DNA from: Microcoleus sp. FACHB-1515
Lineage (GTDB): Bacteria > Cyanobacteriota > Cyanobacteriia > Elainellales > Elainellaceae
Reading direction: 5' to 3'
DNA: 64,000 nt
Assembly: GCF_014696105.1 (NCBI RefSeq)
Contig: NZ_JACJPO010000056.1
Location: 1-64,000 of the forward strand
In this document: positions 51,696 to 60,618 of the stretch, one piece after another
Layout of the letters: the number at the start of each line of letters is the position of its first letter
Numbering within the stretch: position 1 is the stretch's first letter
Notes under the pieces: generated by a model
Seen by the model: only the letters and a program-made list of their open reading frames with translations
Told to the model about the DNA's origin: nothing
The model's database searches: none
Translations under genes and position numbers: made by a program

Positions 51696-52148
51696 CTAAT
51701 CGTCGTCACGATTCGATCGAAACTTCAGCTTGATGGAATAGTCTTCGCGATCGCCATCTGTTGTGATTCTTAAATAGTACGTGCCTCTGTCAAGATCAGC
51801 TTTGAGTTTGCCCTTTTCATCTTCATCTACTTCTCGAAACAGCCGCCGTCCATCGGCCACAATCAAGCGATTTTGTGAGTTGACGATCGAAAAAGTAATC
51901 GACTCTTCGCCTTCGTTTTTGAAGTTGAATTTGACGCTGCCGCTATTTTTGATCTTGAAGCGGTAGAAGACTGATTCATCGTCGCGCACCTGCCCGTCAT
52001 CGTCATACTTGAAGCTTTTGTTGAGTTTGCCGATGTTGATCGAATCGTCGATCGAATCGTTGCGATCGTGAAACCACCAAAAGCGCGATCGATTGCTGCT
52101 GAGCGAAGAAGTTTGCAGAGGCGTGAATCTGCGAGACTGGGCAAACAT
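51696..52148 (-). CDS. PPC-domain-like protein
   Basis: A 150-residue protein. The C-terminal part has the beta-sandwich pattern of pre-peptidase C-terminal (PPC) domains: SVFYRFKIKNSGSVKFNFKN, SITFSIVNSQNRLIVADGRR, GTYYLRITTDGDREDYSIKL. No convincing signal peptide at ATG 52148 (MFAQSRRFTPLQ) or at the upstream start 52196. PPC domains usually sit on secreted enzymes; here it stands alone. It converges on the dioxygenase. Confidence 0.72.
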   Translation of the reverse strand: MFAQSRRFTPLQTSSLSSNRSRFWWFHDRNDSIDDSINIGKLNKSFKYDDDGQVRDDESVFYRFKIKNSGSVKFNFKNEGEESITFSIVNSQNRLIVADGRRLFREVDEDEKGKLKADLDRGTYYLRITTDGDREDYSIKLKFRSNRDDD

Positions 52149-52324
52149 GAACTCAAACCTAACTCGGTAATGTTCGAGGTGTCGTCTGTATAGCACTTTT
52201 TGTTCCCAGTCTCAATCATTCTTAATCATTGCGATCGGGGCTTGGCCGAATTTGCGATCGCTAGCAGGATGCGGAAGTGAAAGCAGCTTGCTAGTCTGAG
52301 AACAAATCATTTTTCTCAGTCTGT

Positions 52325-52741
52325 ATGTCTCACTACCAGCAAATCTTGAAGATCCAAACCAGCGGTAAAACGCTGCACAAAATTACGTCAAAGGTGGCGG
52401 ATGTAGTTGCCCAAGCGGGAATTGAAACTGGCCTGTGCAGCTTGTTTTTGCGCCACACGTCAGCCAGCTTGATTATTCAAGAAAATGCCGATCCAGATGT
52501 GCTCAAAGATCTGGCAAATTTCTTGGCAAAGCTTGTGCCAGAAGGCGATCGCTACATCCACAGCACCGAGGGCGCAGACGATATGCCCGCTCACATTCGC
52601 ACCGTTTTAACGCACACTTCCGAACAAATTCCGATCGCCAACGGTCGTCTTGTGCTGGGTACTTGGCAGGGCATTTATGTCTGGGAACATCGCCAGCATT
52701 CGCACCTGCGCGAATTAGTCGTGCATATTTCTGGCACATGA
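52325..52741 (+). CDS. yjbQ: YjbQ-family protein (UPF0047)
   Basis: A 138-residue protein of the YjbQ family. LFLRHTSASLIIQENADPDV and HTSEQIPIANGRLVLGTWQG, then IYVWEHR, are the conserved active-site blocks. Members show weak thiamine-phosphate synthase activity; the main role is uncertain. ATG 52325. Terminated before the dnaX terminator region. Confidence 0.93.
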   Translation: MSHYQQILKIQTSGKTLHKITSKVADVVAQAGIETGLCSLFLRHTSASLIIQENADPDVLKDLANFLAKLVPEGDRYIHSTEGADDMPAHIRTVLTHTSEQIPIANGRLVLGTWQGIYVWEHRQHSHLRELVVHISGT

Positions 52742-52832
52742 ATTCATGCCTTTATATGCGGTTTATCTAACTGCAAGCATATGAATTTTTCTACTGCTTC
52801 AGGATTCATTTTCGCAGTGGCGATCGAATTCT

Positions 52833-52873
52833 AAAAATTGCTTTTAGGGCATTAGATTGAATGCCCTAAAAGC
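52833..52873 (-). terminator. terminator of dnaX
   Basis: Perfect 14-bp inverted repeat GCTTTTAGGGCATT (52840-52853) / its reverse complement (52860-52873), 6-base loop. On the minus strand it is followed by CAATTTTTAG. It lies 7 bases after the dnaX stop and can also stop transcription from yjbQ. Confidence 0.88.
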
Positions 52874-52879
52874 GATCGA

Positions 52880-54766
52880 CTAGAATTTGCGGTACTCAAA
52901 GCCCACCTTTGGACGGTGAATTTCAGGATCAATTAAATCGTCTGCAAACATCGATTTAGCAGCAGGTCGCAGAAAAGGAATGTCCTCTTCATCGTCTGCA
53001 TCTTCTTCAACAGTGACTTCTGGTAGTTCTGGCTCTGGCGGAATGGCTACTTCCTCGATCGCGCCATCTGCCTGATCAAGATCGACAATTTGTCCATTGA
53101 ACATTTGCGCTAAGTTCTTGGCCGCTTTGGTCACATCATCTTCTTCCCAAACGGGCGGAGGAGGTGCGGCTTCGGCTCGATCGATCGGCGGAGACGGCAC
53201 AGATTCGATCGCAGCCGACTGAGGCGACTCGATCGCAGATAAAGTTGTCATCGCGCCTGGAAGAACCACCTCAAGCGTAACGCTAACGGGTTGCCCGCAT
53301 CGCTGTGTAAAAGCTGCTTCAATATTCGGCAATTTAGCTTTTGCCATATTAAAAAGCTTTTCAGTTTTTGTGCCGATTCGAGCTTCTTTGCCTGTGAAAT
53401 CAATCAAATGACACTGCTGGCGCAGCATGGCTTGAGTTGAAAATGGCTGCACGAGTTCAAGCACCTGCTTCCAGAGGCGATCGAGATCAGAAGTTGGGGG
53501 TTGAGCATCGGCGGGAAGTTGCGGATCAGCAGGTAATTCTTCAACCGGAGTCGGCGGAGAAGCGATTGGTTCTGGAGTTGATTCTGGAGGTGAGAAATTG
53601 TTCGCGATCGATTCACGAACGACTGGCGGCGGCACAACTTCACGATTGAAAGCAGGTGCCGAAATAGGGCGATCGTCGCCAGCAGGTAGCAAAGTCATCA
53701 GTGCAACTTCTAACCACAAGCGCGGCTGAGTAGAACTTTTAATTTGCTGTTCGCTTTCGCGCAATTGCTGCTGACTAGTCAGAATCCAACTCAAGTCAAC
53801 CTGATTGCTAAACTGCCGCAGTTCACTCCAAGTTGGAGCAGTCAGGCTGACCAAATCCGAGCGATCGCCCGCCGTCTTTGCGATTAGCAAATCGCGAAAG
53901 AAACTCGCCAAATTTTGCAGCACGATCAGCGGTTCCCGCCCGCGATCCATCAATCTTCGTGCTGATTCGATCGCGGTTACGCCATCACTCGCAGCGATCG
54001 CTTTTACTAAATTGAGTAACTCTCGTTCCGGTACGGCTCCAACAAGATCCCAAACGCGATCGATCGTCACTTCGTCATCCATTAAGCTCAACTGATCGAG
54101 CAAGCTTTCGGCATCACGTAAGCCACCTTGCGACAGTTGCGCGACGAGTTGAAGGGCGTCGGGTTGAATGTTAATGAATTCTTTTTGGGCGATCGCCTGC
54201 AAGTGCGCCACCATTTCAGCCAGCGGAATTCGTCGAAAATCAAATCTTTGACAGCGTGAAATGATAGTAGGAAGAACGCGCTGCGGGTCGGTGGTTGCTA
54301 ATACGAAAACGACGCGATCGGGCGGTTCTTCTAAAGTCTTAAGAAGGGCATTAAATGCCTGCGTACTTAACATATGACATTCATCGACCACATATACTTT
54401 GAAGCGGCATTGAACCGGAGCAAATTGGGCGCGTTCGATTAATTCTCGAATATTATCAACGCCTGTATTGCTAGCAGCATCAATTTCGATTACATCGAGG
54501 GCAGAACCGTTGGCGATCGATCGACATACCTCACAAACTCCGCAAGGATTATCCGTCGGCACATCGCTATTCAGGCAGTTGAGCGACTTGGCGAAAATAC
54601 GGGCGCTTGAGGTTTTGCCCGTTCCTCTTGCGCCCGTGAACAGATAGGCGGGAGCGATGCGCTGCGATCGCAAGGCGGTACTGAGCGTCGTGGCGATCGC
54701 GCCTTGTCCGACGAGCTGAGCGAAGGTCTGCGGGCGATATTTGTGGTGGAGCGGTTCGTAGGACAT
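52880..54766 (-). CDS. dnaX: DNA polymerase III gamma/tau subunit
   Basis: A 628-residue clamp-loader subunit. AAA+ part (about 1-370): HHKYRPQTFAQLVGQ, Walker A GARGTGKTS, zinc Cys cluster (NPCGVCEVC), Walker B VVDECHML, sensor I LATTDPQRV and SRC motif in IISRCQRFDFRRI. The C-terminal region (about 380-628) is Pro/Glu-rich and divergent, as in cyanobacterial DnaX. No intein is present, although some cyanobacteria have one here. ATG 54766; the ATPase/TPR pair diverges from it. Ends at a perfect hairpin terminator. Confidence 0.96.
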   Translation of the reverse strand: MSYEPLHHKYRPQTFAQLVGQGAIATTLSTALRSQRIAPAYLFTGARGTGKTSSARIFAKSLNCLNSDVPTDNPCGVCEVCRSIANGSALDVIEIDAASNTGVDNIRELIERAQFAPVQCRFKVYVVDECHMLSTQAFNALLKTLEEPPDRVVFVLATTDPQRVLPTIISRCQRFDFRRIPLAEMVAHLQAIAQKEFINIQPDALQLVAQLSQGGLRDAESLLDQLSLMDDEVTIDRVWDLVGAVPERELLNLVKAIAASDGVTAIESARRLMDRGREPLIVLQNLASFFRDLLIAKTAGDRSDLVSLTAPTWSELRQFSNQVDLSWILTSQQQLRESEQQIKSSTQPRLWLEVALMTLLPAGDDRPISAPAFNREVVPPPVVRESIANNFSPPESTPEPIASPPTPVEELPADPQLPADAQPPTSDLDRLWKQVLELVQPFSTQAMLRQQCHLIDFTGKEARIGTKTEKLFNMAKAKLPNIEAAFTQRCGQPVSVTLEVVLPGAMTTLSAIESPQSAAIESVPSPPIDRAEAAPPPPVWEEDDVTKAAKNLAQMFNGQIVDLDQADGAIEEVAIPPEPELPEVTVEEDADDEEDIPFLRPAAKSMFADDLIDPEIHRPKVGFEYRKF

Positions 54767-54828
54767 AAGTTCTAGTGCGATTGCCTACAATCTAGAGTAT
54801 CTGTTAGGTGGGAAGATCTGGCGAGACA

Positions 54829-54858
54829 AAAGGAGGATGGATGGCGGATGATTTTTAG
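54829..54858 (+). promoter_or_regulatory. strong ribosome-binding site and 5-codon frame ending in an in-frame amber codon
   Basis: AAAAGGAGG (54829-54836) is followed after 4 bases by ATG 54841, then GCG GAT GAT TTT and TAG at 54856-54858. The frame is the same as that of the long ATPase gene, which continues GTC TTG AAG CGG. Either the TAG is a recent nonsense change in the true N-terminus, or it is a mini-leader with re-initiation at TTG 54862. Confidence 0.75.
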
Positions 54859-54861
54859 GTC

Positions 54862-56169
54862 TTGAAGCGGATCTTCAACGCCTTTGATCCGTTTAGGCCG
54901 CTTCCCGCAGGCGATCCCGTGTATGTGGACTGTCGGGAGGTGCGGGGCGACGGCAATATTTTAGAGGAACTGGGCAAGGAAATCCGGTTTGCCGATCGAA
55001 TGACCTGTCAGCTTTATGCCGGACATCGGGGCGCAGGCAAGTCCACCGAACTGCTCAGGCTGAAGAAAGATTTGGAAGATCATCAGTTTCGCGTCGTTTA
55101 TTTTGCCGCAGATGAAGAGGATATCGACGCGGAAGATACGCAGTACACCGATATTTTGCTGGCCTGCACTCGTCATTTAATGCAGGATTTGAAGGGATCT
55201 GATAAAAATCCCGTCGCGAAGTGGCTGCAAGACCGGACGCGATCGCTCGTCGCTTTAATGGGCAGCGAAATGAAGTTTGAAGGTGTGGCGATCGAATCGC
55301 AAATTAGTCAGTTTGCCAAGCTGACGGCAACGCTGAAGGCGAGTCCGAATACTCGACATGAAATCCGGCGCGAAATTGAGCCGCATACGGTTTCTTTAAT
55401 TGAAGCGTTGAACGAGTTTATTAAAGAGGCGATGGCGCGTCAAAATGAATCAACTGGGCAGCTTGTCGTGATTGCAGATAGCCTCGATCGCATTACGCCG
55501 ATCGTCGATTCGGAAAGCGGACGTAGCAATTATGACCAGATTTTTATCGATCGCAGCGAACAGCTTAAAAGCCTAAATTGCCATGTTGTTTATACTGTTC
55601 CGATCTCGATGGTGCATTCCAATCGAGCCAGCGATATTGAAGCCATCTACGGCACTGGAACGCAAGTTTTGCCGATGGTGATGGTGCAAACTCCTGATAA
55701 TCAACCCTATGAACCTGGCATTCAAAAACTGAAGGAATTGGTTTGTAAACGGGTTGATATGGCTGTTCCACGCTATGCCCTAGAACCCGATTTACCCAAT
55801 GTATTTGACCAGAAACAAACGTTGGAGCGGCTATGCTTGATGAGTGGGGGGCATGTCCGCGATCTACTTCTGCTGATGAAGGCGGCAGTGAAGCAGATCG
55901 ATCGCCTTCCAATTACAGCGAGGGCGGCACAGCGGGCAATTAGTGCAGAGCGAGAAATCTATCATCGAACGGTGGATGATCCACAGTGGCCGATTTTGGC
56001 TGAAGTTTGGCGAACCAAGAAAATTCGCAATGATGAAACGCATCGAAGTTTGCTGTTTCGTCGCTGCATCTTGGAATATCGACAGATTAATGCAGATGGA
56101 GCATTTGAGCCTTGGTACGATGTGCATCCTTTAATTCAAGGTTTGAAGGAATTTCAGGAAGCTTTATGA
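54862..56169 (+). CDS. P-loop ATPase of a two-gene ATPase/TPR system
   Basis: A 435-residue ATPase from TTG 54862, downstream of an in-frame TAG (see previous entry). Walker A YAGHRGAGKST at about 52-62. Walker B-like LVVIADSLDRI at about 201-211, resembling the hhhhDxxDR motif of STAND/KAP-type ATPases. GGHVRDLLLLM at about 332 resembles sensor-2. No membrane segment or nuclease domain is seen. The family N-terminus (NAFDPFRPLPAGDPVYVDCR) suggests true translation may start at ATG 54841. Its stop overlaps the start of the TPR partner (ATGA, 56166-56169). Similar pairs occur in other cyanobacteria; I know of no described function. Confidence 0.82.
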   Translation: MKRIFNAFDPFRPLPAGDPVYVDCREVRGDGNILEELGKEIRFADRMTCQLYAGHRGAGKSTELLRLKKDLEDHQFRVVYFAADEEDIDAEDTQYTDILLACTRHLMQDLKGSDKNPVAKWLQDRTRSLVALMGSEMKFEGVAIESQISQFAKLTATLKASPNTRHEIRREIEPHTVSLIEALNEFIKEAMARQNESTGQLVVIADSLDRITPIVDSESGRSNYDQIFIDRSEQLKSLNCHVVYTVPISMVHSNRASDIEAIYGTGTQVLPMVMVQTPDNQPYEPGIQKLKELVCKRVDMAVPRYALEPDLPNVFDQKQTLERLCLMSGGHVRDLLLLMKAAVKQIDRLPITARAAQRAISAEREIYHRTVDDPQWPILAEVWRTKKIRNDETHRSLLFRRCILEYRQINADGAFEPWYDVHPLIQGLKEFQEAL

Positions 56170-57650
56170 ATTCAGAATCGATCGATTGGAACGCCGAAAT
56201 CGACTTCGATCCAGAGGAAGAATATCAGTCACTCCTCCGCACTTTGCGCTGGACAGAAGGATTTGGACTGATGTTTGTGCGCTGTTCGCCCGCAGAGGGA
56301 ACAAGCCTGATCGATCGCATCCACAAAGACTTACCCCAGAAAAAAACCGAAACCCTAACCCTCGGTGCATCTGACTGGAATCTCTACGATATTGTCAATA
56401 ATCTCCCAAATAAAGATGAAATCGAAATTCTCTTTATTCAAGGTTTAGAAAATCCGATCTACGACTATGAGAAAAATCGGATGTGGGATGATTCAAGCGA
56501 TCGCTATTCCTACAGCTTATCCGGCGTTCCTCGGCTACTGAGTCACTTAAATATGCGCCGAGAAAGCTTTCGAGATAATTTCAAAATCTGCTTTGTTTTT
56601 CTCGTGCCGCTGTTCGTTTTGAAGTATTTAATTCGTCGTGCGCCTGATTTTTTTGATTGGCGATCGGGTGTGTGGGAGTTTGACACCGATCCAGAAGTTA
56701 TTAAGAGAGAAGTAATCAGGGTTTTTAGAGAGGCAGCTTATCACAAATATTTAATTCTTACTTCTGAGGAGCGAAATCAAAAGATCTTGGAAGTTCAATC
56801 CTGGATTGAAGAAGCTCAACCATCTCAATTAAAAGCTAGACTCTTGTATAAACAAGGTATGTTTTTCTATATTGATCGTGATTTTGTTGTGGCAATTGGT
56901 TGCTATGATAAAGCTATAGAAATTGAACCTGACTTTCTCCTTACTTGGCTCGGTAAAGCTGTAGCGTTAATGGAGCTAGAGCGTTATGAAGAGGCAATTG
57001 TTAATCTTGATGAAGTAATAAAAATCAAACCCAATTATTTCTATCCCTGGTGCCTTCAAGGAGACGCATTAAAGAAGTTGGGATACTATGAGAAAGCAAT
57101 TACTAATTATGACAAAGCTATAAAACTTGATTCTGATCATCATTGGATCTGGATTGAGCGAGGTCATGCACTTGAGAAACTAGGGCAATACTATGAAGCA
57201 CTTTCTAGTTACAATAAAGCACTAAAAATTAAACCTGACTACGACTATGGGTGGAGTTGCCGAGGCCATGCTTTGGAGAAATTAGGACAATATAAGAAAG
57301 CATTAGATAGCTATAATAAAGCTATAGAAATTGAGCCTAATGATCCCAGTAATTGGTGTTGGCAAGGTATCTCACTAAGGAAGCTGGGACACTACAGAAA
57401 AGCACTTTTCAGTTACGATAAAGCTATAGAAATTAAACCCGATTATGCCTTTGCTTGGAATGAGCGAGGCTATGTGCTAAGAAAACTTAGACGCTACGAT
57501 GAGGCAATTGCTAGTTACGATAGAGCTTTAGAAATCAATCCAGATAATGAAGTGAGTCAAACTGGCAAGCGTACATTGATGAAGCGAACGTCACGGAGGT
57601 TAATGCTGTTTTTGACATCACTTTTAAAATCGCTAGGTTTTATGCGCTGA
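56166..57650 (+). CDS. TPR-repeat partner of the ATPase, with N-terminal P-loop-like domain
   Basis: A 494-residue protein from ATG 56166. The N-terminal domain (about 1-190) includes FVRCSPAEGTSLIDRI at the place of a P-loop but without GKS/T, IEILFIQGLEN as a Walker B-like strand, and DNFKICFVFLVPLFVLKYLI with APDFFDWRSGVWEF as a sensor-like region: a degenerate NTPase fold. Seven TPR units follow (about 222-465; for example AIVNLDEVIKIKPNY and ALDSYNKAIEIEPND), then a short basic hydrophobic tail (FLTSLLKSLGFMR). The TPR part is more AT-rich than its neighbours. Coupled to the ATPase by a 4-base overlap. Confidence 0.85.
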   Translation: MNSESIDWNAEIDFDPEEEYQSLLRTLRWTEGFGLMFVRCSPAEGTSLIDRIHKDLPQKKTETLTLGASDWNLYDIVNNLPNKDEIEILFIQGLENPIYDYEKNRMWDDSSDRYSYSLSGVPRLLSHLNMRRESFRDNFKICFVFLVPLFVLKYLIRRAPDFFDWRSGVWEFDTDPEVIKREVIRVFREAAYHKYLILTSEERNQKILEVQSWIEEAQPSQLKARLLYKQGMFFYIDRDFVVAIGCYDKAIEIEPDFLLTWLGKAVALMELERYEEAIVNLDEVIKIKPNYFYPWCLQGDALKKLGYYEKAITNYDKAIKLDSDHHWIWIERGHALEKLGQYYEALSSYNKALKIKPDYDYGWSCRGHALEKLGQYKKALDSYNKAIEIEPNDPSNWCWQGISLRKLGHYRKALFSYDKAIEIKPDYAFAWNERGYVLRKLRRYDEAIASYDRALEINPDNEVSQTGKRTLMKRTSRRLMLFLTSLLKSLGFMR

Positions 57651-57777
57651 TTCAGACTTAAGGCAAATAAGGGAGTGTGATGCGAGCGCAAATCTCCTAC
57701 TTCTGCTGGATAAAGTCGATCGCACCCGATGTGTACCGTAGAAATAATCGACGTGCGGTTCTCTTTGCGGTACTGAT
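57651..57777. other. intergenic region upstream of the decarboxylase-family gene
   Basis: 127 bases between the TPR gene and the next gene on the same strand. No hairpin terminator identified. Possibly contains the promoter for the acetoacetate-decarboxylase-family gene. Confidence 0.3.
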
Positions 57778-58455
57778 ATGGCTTATCCTTCTGCTCCTTG
57801 GACGCTGCGCGGCTTTGCGCTTCAGACAATTCAGCCTGTGGATGTCGATCGCGTCCGTCCCTCGATTCCCGGTGAACTGGAGATCGTTTCGATATTTCCG
57901 GGTAAGACGATCGGCGGCATTTACGTTTCCTCTTACGGCACAGGTTCGACGCTGCAATATAGCGAACTGATTGTCGTCAGTGCAGTTGTGCGGCAGGGTG
58001 CGCGGTTGGGCGCGTGGATTTCGCATATTTATGTGGATGATGCCGATTCGATCGCAGGCGGGCGCGACATCTGGAGTTTGCCCAAGGAAAACGCGCAGTT
58101 TGACTGGCAGCCTGGAAAGCCGCACTGCGTCACGGTTCGGCAAGACGATCGCATCTTGTGCCGCCTCAATACCAACTGGCAGCTTGCCATTCCCAACATT
58201 TCGCTTCCGGCTCTGCCGATTCCGATCGCAATGGGAACCTTTAGCGCCACCGACGATCGTCTGCTGTGGTTCTCGGCCAGAGGCAATCTGAATCTGAGTC
58301 CGACGGGTGGAACGGTGGAAGTGCCGATCGGCAGTCCGTTCTATGGATTTGGTCTCGATCGCCCCTGGCAAACTCTGTACGGCGATAATCTGAATTTGAC
58401 GATCGACGCGCCCAGCGTGGTTGGCACGCGGGCAAGGGCATATCGGTATTCGTGA
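57778..58455 (+). CDS. acetoacetate decarboxylase-family protein
   Basis: A 225-residue protein of the ADC family (PF06314). The core GGRDIWSLPKENAQFDW (about 98) corresponds to the family's active-site region, with Lys in PKE at the position of the Schiff-base lysine or its neighbour. Cyanobacterial members are not shown to decarboxylate acetoacetate; they may act on pigments or keto acids. ATG 57778. Converges on the debranching-enzyme gene. Confidence 0.85.
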   Translation: MAYPSAPWTLRGFALQTIQPVDVDRVRPSIPGELEIVSIFPGKTIGGIYVSSYGTGSTLQYSELIVVSAVVRQGARLGAWISHIYVDDADSIAGGRDIWSLPKENAQFDWQPGKPHCVTVRQDDRILCRLNTNWQLAIPNISLPALPIPIAMGTFSATDDRLLWFSARGNLNLSPTGGTVEVPIGSPFYGFGLDRPWQTLYGDNLNLTIDAPSVVGTRARAYRYS

Positions 58456-58504
58456 AAGGCAGAGGGCAGAGGACAAGAGGTTCGAGCCTTTTGCCCTCTG
58501 CCTT
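58456..58504. terminator. bidirectional terminator
   Basis: Arms AAGGCAGAGGGCA (58456-58468) and its exact reverse complement (58492-58504), 23-base loop. It starts just after the decarboxylase-family stop and overlaps the stop of the debranching-enzyme gene. Confidence 0.75.
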
Positions 58505-60500
58505 ACTGACTTAAATCCTGCCAGTGGCGAATCAGTTCTGCAACCGACCAGGCTTGCGCGATCGCTCCTTGTGGCGTGTGCGGAGCATCGCCGTCGAAAA
58601 TTTCGGAAACCGAATGCAAGCAAGCTTGATTTTGAAAATGCTCAATCAGCAAGCTGGCATCGAACGGCAGCGGATCGTCAGGGTAAAAGCGCTGCCATGC
58701 GCGGATGAACGAGCCGATCAGCCAGCTCCAAACGGTTCCCTGGTGATAGGCGCGATCGCGGTGCTGCACATCTCCCGCATAGGAGCCGACATATTGAGGA
58801 TCGGCGGGATCGAGCGATCGCAGTCCATACGGCGTCAGCAGGCGATCGCGAGCCACTTGCAAAACGCGCTTGGCCTGATATTCAGAAAAGCCGCAGTAGT
58901 GCAGGGAAAGGGCAATGACGGCGTTGGGGCGAATGGAAGGGTCAGGATGATCCGTCGGAGCGATCGCGTCGTAGAAGTAGTGGCGCTCTGGATTCCAGAA
59001 TTTTTGCAGCGAGGCTTTTACCTGTTCGGCCTGCTGACGATAGCGAGCGGCGTGATTGGCGATCGAAGGGTCGGGCGATCGTTCTGCCCACTGGGTCAAC
59101 CAGCACAAAGCGGAATACCAAAGGGCGTTGATCTCGATCGCTTTGCCGTATCGAGGCGTCACGGGTTGACCGTCCAGAACCGCATCCATCCAGGTGAGCG
59201 CGACGCCGGGAGCCGACCAGGTGACGAGACCATCGAAGGCATCAACGCGGATATCGTGCAGCGTTCCGGCGAAAAAGCCTTTGTAGATGCGGCGAGCGAT
59301 CGGATACTGCTCAGTCAAAAATTCCCAGTCTTGACTGGCTTCGACATAGAGTCCCAAGGTTTCAATCCACCACAAGGCGGCGTCGATGCTGTTGTAGTAG
59401 GGTTTTGCTCCGGCATCGGGGAAAGCGTTGGGGATCAAGCCATATTGACAGTATTGGGCAAAGGTGGCAAGTAAGCCTCGCGCAATCTCAAACCGTCCGG
59501 TTGTCAAGGTTAAACCGGGAAGGGCGATCAGCGTGTCGCGTCCCCAATCGTTGAACCAAGGATAGCCTGCGATCACGGTGGGGCCAGAAATCGAAGCGCG
59601 ATGCACGATGAAGCGATCGCCTGCCTTGAGCAACTGCTGCCACAGATGCAGCTTTTCTTTTGATTCAACGATCGGCGCATGAACGGCAAACTGCTGATCG
59701 AGGCGTTGCTGTTCGAGTTGCAGGGCGCGATCGAACGTTGCATCGGTGAGGGGGTCGGGCGGTTGAACCAAATCGGGATAGCGCACTCGCGCTTCCAGCG
59801 TCAGGGTGTCGCCCGGATGCAGAATGACAACTAGATAGCCTGGACTGTAGAGATCTTCGCGATCGCCCAGGCCGCGCTGGGTTTCTTCGGGATAGCAGTA
59901 GTTGCGATACCACAGTCCGTCGGCGTGGTAAGCGCCTTGCGTCCAGCTAAGCTGCCAGGATGTGCCAACCCAGTTTGATCGCTGTGCCTGCAAGAGAATT
60001 CGCTGGGGATCGATCAGTTGCGAGAAGTGCAAATCCGGGTCGGACTGCTGCTGGTGGTGAAAGTTGCGATCGGCAATTAGCGGCCTCAGGTTGAGCGTGG
60101 CCGAGTTCGTGCCCTGGTAGGTGTAGCGAATCAAAACGCGATTGCACCAGCCTTCTGCTGCGAGTCCATAGGGCAGCAGCAGTTCGCGAGTACACTGCCA
60201 TTGCTCGGTTGACCATTCCCAAGTGGGTGCTGGCTGATCGGAGAACGATCGCAGCAGTTCGTAGCCTGTCGGGGCGATCGTGCCGCCCTGCCAAAAATTG
60301 GTGCCAAGTTCAAACTGCTGACCGCTTGTTTCCAACGTGGCATCAATGCGCGACAGTAATAGCCGTCGATCGCTAGGCGGATCGATCGCCGCAAACAGCC
60401 AGCCGTGATAAGTGCGGGTGTGGGCGTCGCTGAGGGTGCCACTGGCAAAGCTGCCTAAACCGTTGGTGAGCAGCCATTCTCTGGTGTCTGGTTCGTTCAT
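58503..60500 (-). CDS. amylo-alpha-1,6-glucosidase (glycogen debranching enzyme)
   Basis: A 665-residue glycogen-debranching enzyme of the archaeal/cyanobacterial type. N-terminal sensor domain (EWLLTNGLGSFASGTLSDAH, about 9-28), then an (alpha/alpha)6 barrel with WFNDWGRDTLIALPGLTLTT (about 317-336), ALWWIETLGLYVEAS and NALWYSALCWLTQWAE. It removes 1,6-linked branches during glycogen breakdown. No partner enzymes are adjacent. The GH57 DUF3536 protein at 33 kb is also an alpha-glucan-type enzyme. Confidence 0.93.
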   Translation of the reverse strand: MNEPDTREWLLTNGLGSFASGTLSDAHTRTYHGWLFAAIDPPSDRRLLLSRIDATLETSGQQFELGTNFWQGGTIAPTGYELLRSFSDQPAPTWEWSTEQWQCTRELLLPYGLAAEGWCNRVLIRYTYQGTNSATLNLRPLIADRNFHHQQQSDPDLHFSQLIDPQRILLQAQRSNWVGTSWQLSWTQGAYHADGLWYRNYCYPEETQRGLGDREDLYSPGYLVVILHPGDTLTLEARVRYPDLVQPPDPLTDATFDRALQLEQQRLDQQFAVHAPIVESKEKLHLWQQLLKAGDRFIVHRASISGPTVIAGYPWFNDWGRDTLIALPGLTLTTGRFEIARGLLATFAQYCQYGLIPNAFPDAGAKPYYNSIDAALWWIETLGLYVEASQDWEFLTEQYPIARRIYKGFFAGTLHDIRVDAFDGLVTWSAPGVALTWMDAVLDGQPVTPRYGKAIEINALWYSALCWLTQWAERSPDPSIANHAARYRQQAEQVKASLQKFWNPERHYFYDAIAPTDHPDPSIRPNAVIALSLHYCGFSEYQAKRVLQVARDRLLTPYGLRSLDPADPQYVGSYAGDVQHRDRAYHQGTVWSWLIGSFIRAWQRFYPDDPLPFDASLLIEHFQNQACLHSVSEIFDGDAPHTPQGAIAQAWSVAELIRHWQDLSQ

Positions 60501-60618
60501 TGAGCAGGCGATCGCTGCGAAGCAGGCCGATTTAGAAAAAGTTTATTCTAACCGTCAAGATTGCCTGTTGTAATCGCTACTCGTTCTTGGAGTTCCGCTA
60601 CGGCAACTGCTTCCGCTG

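Noticed and set aside
54837-54851. ATG at 54837 as start of the ATPase
   Set aside because: It directly abuts the ribosome-binding site, is out of frame with the ATPase and ends after four codons; ATG 54841 is in frame and better placed.
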